DNA from: Solanum dulcamara
Taxonomy: Eukaryota; Streptophyta; Magnoliopsida; Solanales; Solanaceae
DNA: 64,000 nt
Assembly (NCBI RefSeq): GCF_947179165.1
Contig: NC_077238.1
Span: 74,957,257-75,021,256 of the forward strand
Reading direction: 5' to 3'
Positions 45,402-56,258 of this stretch are shown piece after piece; within the stretch, counting starts at the first letter, position 1, and every line of letters starts with the position of its first letter. The notes under the pieces were generated by a model. The model saw only the letters and a list, made by a program, of their open reading frames with translations. It was not told where the DNA came from and made no database searches. The position numbers and the translations under genes are program-made.

Positions 45402-45965
45402 ATGCATCAAGAAATAATTTCAACTGATTTTGATCTAAGCATTCTTGATTTTGAACTAGAGCATCAAATCAACGGCTCCAACACAGACTCAATCTCCTCC
45501 GATTTATTCGTTGATCATATGTGGGAGAAAGTAGACGAAAATGAAGATAATATACCTCGTTCATCATCACAAGTATCGAATAACTGGAAGAGATACAGAG
45601 GCGTGCGTAGGCGATCGTGGGGAAAATTTGCTGCCGAAATTAGAGATCCGAAAAGAAAAGGCGCTAGGCTTTGGCTCGGAACATACGAGACTTCCGAGGA
45701 CGCGGCGTTGGCTTATGACCGAGCCGCATTTAAATTAAGGGGTACGCGGGCCTTATTGAATTTTCCTCACTTGATTGACACGAACGTCGCTGAGCTGAAC
45801 AGAGTTCGGCCTAAGCGACGTTCTCGCTCACCCGAAATTAATAAAAAAGAAGAAATTCCGAGTCCTAAAAGGAGAAATCCTCAGCTAATAAACAGCCTAG
45901 CTAAAGCTAATAATATCATACATATGTTTGAAATCACTAGTTGGGCATTTTATCCTCAGGGATAA
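45402..45965 (+). CDS. AP2/ERF-domain transcription factor (ERF subfamily)
   Basis: A 187-residue intronless protein starting [20 protein letters not shown]. The AP2/ERF domain occupies about residues 66-123 ([19 protein letters not shown], then [20 protein letters not shown] and [15 protein letters not shown]). The Ala and Asp of AEIRD mark the ERF rather than DREB side, so it probably binds GCC-box promoters in the nucleus. A basic stretch after the domain ([17 protein letters not shown]) may be a nuclear signal. The N-terminus is acidic. The start is chosen at 45402 because 45279-45401 is a C-rich leader holding the TATA box and no ATG in frame. The domain resembles ethylene/jasmonate-responsive group IX ERFs; which member it is I cannot say. 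The frame is intact with normal family features. Confidence 0.93.
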   Translation: MHQEIISTDFDLSILDFELEHQINGSNTDSISSDLFVDHMWEKVDENEDNIPRSSSQVSNNWKRYRGVRRRSWGKFAAEIRDPKRKGARLWLGTYETSEDAALAYDRAAFKLRGTRALLNFPHLIDTNVAELNRVRPKRRSRSPEINKKEEIPSPKRRNPQLINSLAKANNIIHMFEITSWAFYPQG

Positions 45966-48900
45966 AAAATAAATAAATCATTTTCTAAGTTTGAATTAAA
46001 AATATATGGAGATGAAAGTACTCTTTTTTTTCTTTTTTTTTTCGTGAAAAAAGGCTGAGCTTATGAGCTTATTATTCCTTTTTTACGTTCTCATGTTTTA
46101 ATTCCCTCATATTGTAAATTTCAAATTTGTTTATATATAAAAAGAATGGATCTAATTTTATTAGTGTCTATAGCTGATAGGTTGTGTATGAATATGTTTT
46201 GCATTTTGACGTGGATCTTCAATAATAAGTACGTTAACAGGGGCGGATCTATGTGTATGGGTGGGGGTACCATGGCATTCGGTGACCTCGATTAAAATTT
46301 TATATATATATATATATGTGTGTATATGTGTAACAAATTAATATATATTAAACTTGCCGCTGGTTGAACAAAATAGTGAATAATTCAACTTGTAAAAGTC
46401 TGAATGTTGCATGTGATGGTTTAGGGTTCAAACCTTGACAACATTATTTTTTCTTTGCTTTGTGCGAAGGGCTTCAAGTCTTCCTTCTTTTTTTCCTCTC
46501 TTTTTTTGGCTTTTACATTAACATGTGCAAGGGCTTCTGTTCCACCCCCCACCCACCCCCCCACCCCCCACAATTAGGTCTTCTTTATTTGCTATTATTT
46601 ATTTATTTAATTAACTATTTTTTGCTTGATTTAATTAATGATATTTTTATTTACTATCTCTTTTACTAAGTATTAATCTCTAATTAATACAAGTGTTGTG
46701 TGTGTATTCTATATCAATTATTAATTAGTATTAAATTTTGAACAACACATAACTACTAATAAAAATATATTTAAATAGTATTTATTTTTTAAAAAATAAG
46801 TTTTAAAAATGATGGATATTATTATATTAGAGCTTTTGAATTTAAAGGCTCTTTCGATCTTTGACCGACATTCACATTAAGTGAAGATAATTGAGTTGAA
46901 GCTACAATTTTTTATTTTTTCTCAACTCTATGGTATTTAATTAGATGATTTATCCACGTTCGAATTTTTAACGTGGAAAATCTCTTGTTTTCTCAAAGTT
47001 TTATAGAATAAGTTCTCTTATACCTAAAAAAAACTACATAGGTATATATCTTTAATATTAGAATATCTAAAAAAGAAAAATGCTACTAAATATGCATATT
47101 TGATCGATTTGGTTATAAAAATCGGAAAAAAAATAATCCAAATCATAACCCAAAATTAAAGGAACCGACCCATTTATTCTCTTTAGAATATATGACATCC
47201 GTAATCTCCAAATCCTGAATCTGCCTTTGAATACATAGTAATATTAAGATTGTCAATTGATTTATGTAATCTTGATATACGTATAAACTCCTTAATAACA
47301 TCGAATTAGACCATCTCTTTCCATGCAAAGGAAGAATTAGTAGTAGGATATCAAAGCAAATATTGAGGTATCAAATTTAAGCTATTTACTTCGCCTCATA
47401 TATAAATCTATAGTTAGAGATAAAAGCTAAAAATTTAAATTTTACAAAACGCAAGTTTTTGAAATTTTGATAAATTATTTATAAATATTAAGTCAATTTA
47501 TAAATACAAATACAAATTAAAGCCTAAATTTTTGGGTTCGATAAGCTAAACCCTAGCTCCACTCCTATGAAAAAGAAAGAAGAAATAAGAAGCTAAATAG
47601 ATAGCCATTTTGAAGAGAGTTGAATCCACGCAGTATTTTTGGGAGCAGGGAAGCTCATGCAGTGTTGTAATCAAACTTAGATTTCATAATATAATTAATA
47701 AAGTTAATTATTATTAAGTAATTACATAAAGTATTAAGTAAATTTTGATATTACCTTTTTATTAAGTAATTACATAAAATATGAGTAATCAAATTTAGAT
47801 TTTCAAAGTATTATTAATAAAGTTAATTTTAGAAAAATAAACGCTAGTGAATACTTTTTAAAAAAAGAAAATGACAAGTCAACAAAAGTCAAATAAAAAA
47901 GGAAAAAATGGAGTATAATAGTCTATTATCGCTTAAATACTACTCCTATTTACAAATCGGTGCAAGTAAATATGTCACTTTATGTATTAAGCCATAAATA
48001 TACTAAATATTCTCTTTTTGGGAACAAAACATATTTTTCGCGAAAGAGATATTTGAAAGTATAATTCATAAGAGAATTCTGAATAATATTCTAAACAAAC
48101 TGACTAGGGATGTTCATAGTTAGATTAGTCGATTTTAATTGAGAGTTGAATTAAATAAATTGATTTTGATTTGGTTTGAATTTACGTTTTGAAAAATTGA
48201 TAGTATTTAGTTTAGTTTGATTTTATGAAAACCAAATCGAATAAAAAATCGAACCAAACCAATAATTTATATACACAAATAATATATTATTTTTTATAAA
48301 TAACTTTATGTACTTTGTATATCTTTTATGAAAAATTTATTTATCTATAATAGAGTAATGAACTTTATAACTTAAGCTCATTTATTAAAAGAAAGTCATG
48401 ATTACAAACTCCTTTATTCAAAGAAACAATTATGAAGTTATCTATTTATATATTTTTTTTCTATTTCTTGTCAACTTTATTCACTTTATTAAACCTTATA
48501 GATCTTAAAATATTTTCCACATTCCAAAAAAATTAGAATCACCAGATTAGTAACAGATTATAAGTTGGAAAAGGACAGAAATTTCTATTCTAATTATAGG
48601 TAATAAAAAAACAGACAAAAATACTATTTTGTTTCTTAAAATCAAAAAAAAAAACCAAATCAACAATAATCAAACTGATCTTGAATTTGAATTATATTTG
48701 AGTTGCTTTGATTTTAATTTAAAAATCAACTAATTTTTTATTATAATTTCATTCCAAAAACCGATTCAAATCTAATCATTAACGCTCTTTATACCAAGTA
48801 TGTGGTGGTGCGTGGGGGTGGGTGAGGGAAATAATCAACCAAATATATAGCATGACAGAACACATTTATAATTAAATAAATTTAGTTGAGGGAAAATGAT

Positions 48901-49360
48901 AAAACGAAATGGAAAGTTAGTTAGCTGCTTCATTTTAATCTTACTTTATGTTTCATTATTCCTTTCATGATCAAATTAGAAAAAATAAAAAGTCATATTT
49001 ACATGTTAATTAATTCTTTGGAATCTCTTCAAGATATCATCTTTAATATAATAAGCTTTTATTTAAAAAAATAATAATAATAAAATTGGGCCTTTATCTT
49101 CCACGCATGGGAGAATAATACAATAGTAGGTGATGGAACTCTTATGAAGACATACATATTATTTTTTAAAAAAACAATATAGTATATTTCATTAAAAACA
49201 ACGTGACAAAACTGAAATTCTAGTTAATTGATAGCCCCATTTGGGACACCAGTTTATAAGAATTCAATCAAAAATAAATTTGTAAAAGACATCACTTATT
49301 AAAAATATTTGATTTATTATTTAAAATATACTAGGAAAGTAATTATATTTTAATATGAAA
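45966..49360. other. Long intergenic stretch, ERF to second Copia element
   Basis: No gene recognised in 3.4 kb. It contains a repeat-like segment at 46238-46450 (ggggcggatctatg, then ggtttagggttcaaacctt), C-rich runs at 46545-46571, a short word shared with other nightshade repeats at 47535-47568 (aaaccctagctccactccta), and extremely AT-rich DNA elsewhere. Small open frames such as 46460-46669 and 47143-47328 have low-complexity products and are not called. Confidence 0.5.
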
Positions 49361-49911
49361 ATCTTTAGTTAGTGCAAAATTATTCATTTCATTATATATT
49401 TTTTAACCTAATTATCTCTAATAAGTGGTGCACTAAATCATAATGGTGCACTAAATCATAATGATGATAATGATCAATAATAAGTGGTGCACTAAATCAT
49501 AATGGTGCACTAAATGATAATGATGCCATTCCATTATTTTTTTTCATCTTTGAATGATTTCCTCTCCTATAAATAGAGAGGTCTTCTTTATTTTGAAATG
49601 GAAGAAAACATTGAGTGTATTAAGTTTGTCAAAAAAGAGAGTTCTTATTAGTTGAAGGGAGGTGTTCTTTTTTGTGGAGCTTTAAACTCAACTCTTGTCC
49701 AGAGTTTATTGAGTAACATTTTGTGATAAGGCTGTTGTATCCTGGAGGGGACAAGTCAAGAGGACTACTGCTGGACCGGTGAAAAGATTTGCTGCAGTGG
49801 GCTTGAATCTCCTTAAAGAGAGTGAGATATCCGCGCCTCAGCCAAGAAGAGAATTTATTTTTTTCATTTTATTTTTCAATTGTAATTTGTAATCTTGTAA
49901 ATTCACCAACA
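49361..49911 (+). repeat. 5' LTR of the second Copia element, truncated
   Basis: Aligns with 54539-55088 and ends at the same ATTCACCAACA. The first 118 bases of the LTR (54421-54538 in the other copy) are missing, so the 5' TSD is lost. A TATA box (cctataaatagag) lies at 49566-49578. I count only about a dozen differences from the other LTR. Confidence 0.92.
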
Positions 49912-50092
49912 ATTTTAAGGAGATTCAATATGGCTACAATTGAAAAATCCGCGGATATCAAGATGGGAAATCTAAACAAGCCATTTCGATTCAATAGTAA
50001 TCATTTCAAGAGGTGAAAGGGTAAAGTATTTTTCTACTTAAGTTTTCTCAATGTTTCATATATGTTAACTCAGAAAAATCATAATCCTCTCC

Positions 50093-50638
50093 ATGGATAA
50101 TGATGAACTTATTTCTCATCAAAAGAAAGTGGAAAAGTATAATAATGATTCCTACAAGTGTCGGTATTATATTCTTAATTGTCTATCTGATAATTTTTAT
50201 GATTATTATGATAGAACTTACTCTAGTGCAATGAAAATATGGAAAGCATTGCAAAGTAAATATGATACCGAAGAAGCTAGAGCGAAAAAATATGCTGCTA
50301 GCCGATTTTTTCGTTTCCAAATGGTGGATGACAAATCAGTGATAGACCAAGCTCAAGATTTTATAATGATTGTTGGAGAGCTCAGGTCCGAGAAAGTCAA
50401 AATTGGAGACAACCTTATTATTTGTGGCATAATAGACAAACTTCCACCTTCATGGAAGGAGTTTCAAAAAACTATGCGCCACAAACAAAAGAAAGCCTCT
50501 CTTGAGACTTTGATAATGAAAATCCGCATGGAAGAGGAGGCAATGGGCCAAGATGCACTTTTACAAAATGAAGAAAGCAACATCACAACGAAGGTAAATT
50601 TAGTTACTTTAAAATATGCTACTCCTGAATCTAACTAA
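50093..50638 (+). pseudogene. Copia gag
   Basis: 181 codons starting [20 protein letters not shown]. The gag core includes [40 protein letters not shown] and [20 protein letters not shown]. This frame is open to the stop at 50636-50638. The zinc knuckle follows in a later segment (50757-50800) as [14 protein letters not shown], where the second Cys of CX2C is Ser. The N-terminal part of gag may begin further upstream (49930, MATIEKSADIKMGNLNKPFR), broken off by a stop after HFKR. Confidence 0.88.
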
Positions 50639-50756
50639 AATACCTCTTTGAAGCCTAAGAAGAAAAAGTTTAAGAAAACATTATGGTAGACTTCTCAAGA
50701 AAAATAATGGTGAAAATAGCCAAGCACAAAATCAACAAATTTATGATAAAGGACCG

Positions 50757-51643
50757 TGCTTTGTCAGTGGCAAGAGTGGGCATATTGCTCGATTTTGCAG
50801 ATATCAAAAATGTGGTCCTACACCTCAGGCAAACGTTATCGAAGAGCCTTTTGTGGCAATGATTACAGACATAAACATGGTTGAGAATGTTGATGGATGG
50901 TGGACTGATTCTGGTGTAAACCGTCATGTCTGTTATGACAAAGATTGGTTTAAAAAATATACTCTTTTTGGAGAGCCCAAAACCATCATGCTCGGTGATT
51001 CTCATACTACACAAGTGCTTGGAATGAGAGATGTCGAATTGTGTTTTACCTCTAGAAGGATATTGACTTTGAAAGATGTACTTTATACTCCTTCCATGAG
51101 AAAAAACTTGATGTCTAGTTTTCTTCTTAATAAAGCAGGCTTTAAACAGATTATTGAATCTGATCAATATGTAATTGTGAAAAAGGGTATTTTTGTGGGA
51201 AAGGGATATGCTTGTGATGGGATGTTTAAACTGAATGTTGAAATGAATAAAGTTTCTACTTCTGTTTACATGCTTTCTTCTACTAATTTTTGGCATGCTC
51301 GTTTGCGTCATATTAATGATCGTTATGTTAAAATCATGAGTAGTTTAGGATTAATCCCAATGATTAAAAAAAATTTTGAAAAGTGTGAAACTTGTAGTAA
51401 AGTCAAAATCACAAAAAGGCCTCATTTTCAAGTTGAAAGAAAAACTAATTTATTAGAATTAGTTCATACTGATATTTGTGAACTTGGAGGAATTTTAACT
51501 CGTGGAGGAAATAGATATTTTATCACTTTCATTGATGATTTTTCTAAGTTTACATATGTTTACTTAATGAAAAATAAAAGTGATGTTTTCGAAAATTTTA
51601 AATTTTTTCTCTATGAGGTTGAAAATCAGTTTGAAAGAAAATA
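50757..51643 (+). pseudogene. Copia zinc knuckle, protease and integrase N-terminal half
   Basis: Order: [20 protein letters not shown] knuckle, [20 protein letters not shown] with the aspartic protease [23 protein letters not shown], the GAG-pre-integrase [19 protein letters not shown] and [15 protein letters not shown], and the integrase core start [20 protein letters not shown] with [17 protein letters not shown]. It stays in one frame to 51643, where a one-base shift ends it; the next segment is in another frame. Confidence 0.9.
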
Positions 51644-52670
51644 AAAAGAATTAGAAGTGATAGAGGCCGTGAATATGAGTCAAATGAGTTTAATTTTTTT
51701 GTTAGATCATTGAGAATAATTCATGAAACTACTCCTCCTTATTCTCCTTCATCTAATGGTGTAGCGGAAAGGAAAAATAGAACTTTGGTTGAATTGACTA
51801 ATGTCATACTTATTGAGTCAAATGCACCTTTAAATTTTTGGGGTGAAGCTATTTTGACTGCGTGTTATGTGTTAAATTGAGTACCTCATAAAAAGACTAA
51901 ACTAATACCTTTTGAGTTGTGGAAAGGCCACAAGCCAAGTTTAGGATATCTAAGAGTTTGAGGTTGTCTAGCCTTTGTGAGGCTAATGGCTCACAAGGTT
52001 ACAAAATTGGATAAGAAAGTTACTACTTGTGTTTTTTTTTTGTTATGCTTCAAATAGTACAGCCTATAGATTTTTAATCTTGAAGATAATATTGTAATAG
52101 AATCAGGTGATACTATTTTTCATTAAAATAAATTTCCTTTTGATTCTAAAAATAGTGGGGGTCAAAAGATTGAACAAAATATTTTATCACTACCTAGTTC
52201 TTCCTCTTCTTCCATTTTAAAAAATAAAGAAATTGATGATTTTGAGTTAAGAAGAAGTAAAAGAGCTAGAGTAGAAAAAGATTTTGGTCCTGATTTTTAT
52301 GTTTTTAATGTTGGAGATGACTTTTTCACTTTACAAGAAGTTTTATCTTCACATGATTCTATTTTCTGGAAAGAGGCTGTAAATGATGAAATGGAATCAC
52401 TAATTTCTAATAAAACTTGAAAGTTAGTTGATTTACCACCAGGTTGTAAAACAATTGGTTGCAAATGGGTCTTACAAAAAAATTTAAAATCGGATAGATC
52501 TATCGATAAATATAAGGCTAGATTAGTTGCTAAAGGATTTAAGCAACTAGAAGGCCTAAAGTTTTTTGATACTTTTTCTCCAGTTACTAGAATTACATCC
52601 ATTAGGCTTTCAATTGTTATGGCTGCAATTTTTGATTTGCATATTCATCAAATGGATGTAAAAATTATTT
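51640..52670 (+). pseudogene. Copia integrase C-terminal half to reverse transcriptase start, broken
   Basis: After the shift: RSDRGREYESNEFNFF and YSPSSNGVAERKNRTLVELT (integrase with its Glu), then LNFWGEAILTACYVLN, a TGA at 51878-51880, PHKKTKLIPFELWKGHKPSL, a TGA at 51959-51961, and later FWKEAVNDEMESLISNKT with a TGA at 52418-52420, then CKWVLQKNLKSDRSIDKYKA, RLVAKGFKQLEGLKFFDTFS. The stops at 51959, 52418 stand where Trp is invariant. Confidence 0.88.
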
Positions 52671-53875
52671 TTTAAAATGGAGATCTTAATGAAGAAATTT
52701 ATATGGAACAACCTGAGGGTTTTGTTGAAGCAGGCCAAAAAAGCAAAGTATGTAAACTTACTAAATTTCTATATGGCTTGAAACAGGAACCAAAACAATG
52801 CATAAAAAGTTTGATTCCTGCGTGATTGAAAATGATTTTAAAACAAATGAGTGTGATAAGTGCATATATCATAATTTTTGGAATAATACACATGTTATTA
52901 TTTGCCTATATGTTGATGATTTATTGATCTTTGGCTCGAATATGAATGTTATTGATGATACTAAGAACATTCTTAAAAGTCATTTTGATATGAAAGATCT
53001 TGGTGAGGCAAATTTTATTTTTGGAATAAAAATTACTAGAACATGTGATGGAATTTTCCTTGACCAGTCACATTATGTTGAGAAAATTTTGAAAAAATAT
53101 AACTTTCTTGATTGCAAGCATGTTTTAACTCCTTTTGATTCAAGTGTACACTTGTTTCCTGTTCAAAGTGAAAATAATGTGATAAATCAAAAGGAGTATG
53201 CTGGCTTAATTGGGAGTTTGAGATATGTGACTGATTGCACTAGGCCTGATATTGCATATGCAGTAAGAGTACTTAGCAGGTTTACAAGCAAGACAGGTAA
53301 TGAACATTGACATGCTATAACAAGAGTTATGAGATATTTAATTGGAACAAAAACTTGTGGTTTGTTCTATAAAAAAATATCTTGTTGTACTTGAAGGCTT
53401 TTCTGGTGCAGATTGGAATACTCTAGCAGGTGATTCCTGTTCTACCACTGGTTATATTTTTACATTGGGTGGTGGTGCTATTTGTTGGAAATCAAAAAAG
53501 CAAACTATAATTGTTAACTCTACCATGGAGGCTGAACTAATTGTTTTAGCTTCAACTAGTGAGGAAGCGAATTGGTTAAGAGATTTATTATTTCAAATGC
53601 CTTATTTTGAAAAACCAATTCCTCCAATTTTAATTCATTGTGATAGCACCACAACAATTGGTAGAGTTCAAAATCGTTGTTACAACGGTAAATCCAGACC
53701 TATAAAGAGGAAACACAGTAATGTAAGATTGTATTTGAGTACCATTCATGTTGATTATGTCAAATCTTGTGAAAATCTTGCAGATCCTATTACTAAGGTC
53801 TTAACAAGAGAAAAGGTCTGGAACACATCGAGAGGAGATGGGATTGAAGCCTATAAATACATGAGTCATATATGA
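52670..53875 (+). pseudogene. Copia reverse transcriptase end and RNase H, broken
   Basis: NGDLNEEIYMEQPEGFVEAG, LYGLKQ, then a frame open from 52798: VIICLYVDDLLIFGSNMNVI with an intact YVDD, FDMKDLGEANFIFGIKITRT, RPDIAYAVRVLSRFTSK, ending in a TGA at 53308-53310 where Trp is usual (NEHW). From 53342 the RNase H reads GADWNTLAGDSCSTTGYIFT, AICWKSKKQTIIVNSTMEAE, HCDSTTTIGRVQNRCYNGKS and ADPITKVLTREKVWNTSRG. The frame stops at 53873-53875. Confidence 0.92.
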
Positions 53876-54420
53876 GGAAACCCAACCTGGAGACTAGAGA
53901 TCCTATAACAAGGTTCAATGGGAAAAACGAATCATATGATGATTTGTTGTGAAAAATGCACTGTTTTTTATTCCTTTCCTATGATGTGAGTGCATGGTTT
54001 CCTGTAGTGAATTGTGGAGGTTGAGTTTATAAAACTCTTAATGAAAATCTGTAGCCCGTATGGGTGGAGTGTTAAATTTACAGGAGCACTCTCGACAGAT
54101 TTCACCTATGTGAGTGTGGAAGTAGGCCGCTTCCTAAGAGAATTGGGCTTATTCTCAAAAGCACTCATAAAACCGAGATAGCACAAGGCCGAAATGTGCT
54201 GGCTTATAAAGCTCGTGACAACACCTTGATTACTATGTGTGAGCAGTAATATTTTATATCCCTTAAGCAGTTATAGTTCAAGTCTGAGACAACTACGACT
54301 CTAGAGTAAATGTTATTGTTTCACTAAGTGGAGGTTCAATGCAGAGCACACATTCATTATGTATAGTAGTTTTCCTTCAGCTGATAGACTCTCTTATATA
54401 ATATTAAAATGAGTGGAGAT

Positions 54421-55088
54421 TGTTAGTGTGGCATTTTAACATTTTATTAAATTATAATTTTAGCAATTGTCCATTGATGACATTTAATGTCATCTTTATT
54501 CTATTTTTCTTTAGTACATAAAAATATCTTTCATCATCATCTTTAGTTAGTGCAAAATTATTCATTTCATTATATATTTTTTAACCTAATTATCTCTAAT
54601 AAGTGGTGCACTAAATCATAATGGTGCACTAAATCATAATGATGATAATGATCAATAATAAGTGGTGCACTAAATCATAATGGACACTAAATGATAATGA
54701 TGGCATTCCATTATTTTTTTTCATCTTTGAATGATTTCTTCTCCTATAAATAGAGGGGTCTTCTTTATTTTGAAATGGAAGAAAACATTGAGTGTATTAA
54801 GTTTGTCAAAAAAGAGAGTTCTTATTAGTTGAAGGGAGGTGTTCTTTTTTGTGGAGCTTTAAACTCAACTCTTGTCCAGAGTTTATTGAGTAACATTTTG
54901 TGATAAGGCTGTTGTATCCTAGAGGGGACAAGTCAAGAGGACTACTGCTGGACCGGTGAAAAGATTTACTGCAGTGGGCTTGAATCTCCGTAAAGAGAGC
55001 GAGATATCCGCGCCTCAGCCAAGAAGAAAATTTATTTTCTTCATTTTATTTTTCAATTGTAATTTTTAATCTTGTAAATTCACCAACA
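54421..55088 (+). repeat. 3' LTR of the second Copia element (668 bp)
   Basis: Starts TGTTAGTGTGGC after the polypurine stretch and ends TTCACCAACA, both with the canonical TG..CA. It contains three copies of gtgcactaaatcataatg-like words and a TATA box at 54742-54754. The right flank is cctag. Confidence 0.95.
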
Positions 55089-56258
55089 CCTAGTTATACT
55101 TTTAATTTAAATTCTACGAATTGTTTTTGAAATTCAATATTTTTCTAAAGGTAAAACTCTAACATTGCATGCTAAAGTTCGTTGAAACTTCGTGTCTGTT
55201 TTGTAAGTGTTTTATTTTTATTGTGCATGCGTGGGAGATTCTTTATTTTTTCTCATTCGTCTCATACTTCCGTTCTATCCTCACCATACCCTTTATTCTT
55301 GTTACGAAATGACCACACTCTTTTTTAGTTATGTACATAACACATATACAGACAATAAATTTGTAAGAATCAATTAATTTCATTTCTATCTTAGTAAGAG
55401 TCTTATGTGAATGTATTTATATTGCTTACCCGTTGAAATAATATAACAAGTTATCCTCAAAATCTTGTCAATGATATCAGAGCCAGATTCATTTTTATTT
55501 GGGCTCCAACTGGGTCTAAGCGTGAAGTAGGTATTAAATAGACTAATGGTCTGTTTATATGGATTTAGGTAATCACTCCCCTATGAGCAAGCTTTTGGGT
55601 TGAATTAGACCCCTACAATGTCATATCTTGCCTGGTATTAGAGCTACTAGGGCTCGATATTAGGCTCCAGATTTGGAACTTTGTTAGAGAACTGTTCTTA
55701 CCAAAGTTAGAACAGGATTTCAATCGCTTAGAAGCAGGTACTTCGACAAAATCAATAAAGGGTTTAAATTTTGAGAATTTGAATTTCAAATCATGATCCC
55801 AAATTATATGTCCAAACACTAATTTAAATTCATGACTTCATACCGCATGTCCAGACGCAAGCTAAGGATTTAAATTTTCTTTTCATGGTACCTGAACAAA
55901 TTATCTTGGAATAACTAAACAAAGAAAAGGTGATTCAATTTGAGATGGAAATAATAGCAATACCACATATCATTCTCAAAATAACAATTGCAATTGGGAT
56001 GCAAGTAGTCCAACAGAGAAATGCATTTTGGGATTTCAGAATTACAAGGTGGCAACAGAGGCCATCTGGGCTTCCATAACCTCTCTTTCAAATCAAAAGT
56101 TCCAAAACAAGAAGAAAGGAGAAAAGAAAAGAGTAATAACATAGTTCAGCAATGGAAACCTAAACGCATAAATGGACAAGCAAGCTTCGTCAAAATGGAC
56201 GATAAGTAACAGCCATAGCACAAAGGGAAGAAACCCGAACAATACGATCACTTATTTC
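55089..56258. other. Intergenic stretch with retroelement traces
   Basis: No gene recognised. Two sequences resemble the Met-tRNA primer-binding site used by Copia elements: atgatatcagagccagattc at 55469-55488 and tggtattagagctac at 55633-55647. They suggest decayed Copia debris, but no flanking LTR or domain can be confirmed. Downstream it is the 3' flank of the phosphatase gene. Confidence 0.45.

Larger units (their letters stand above)
49361..55088 (+). mobile_element. Ty1/copia element, plus strand, 5' end truncated
   Basis: LTR, gag, zinc knuckle, protease-like DSG, integrase, reverse transcriptase, RNase H and 3' LTR are in Copia order. A purine-rich stretch (atgagtggagat) precedes the 3' LTR at 54421. 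The two LTRs are about 2% different by eye, so insertion is recent compared with most elements here, yet the coding region has at least five stops and one or more frameshifts. Confidence 0.95.

Noticed and set aside
50670..51311. 213-codon minus-strand frame in the second Copia element
   Set aside because: It is antisense to the protease and integrase reading and has no recognisable domain.
55469..55647. Two Met-tRNA primer-binding-site-like sequences as starts of further Copia elements
   Set aside because: No LTR upstream and no coding domains downstream; kept only as possible debris.
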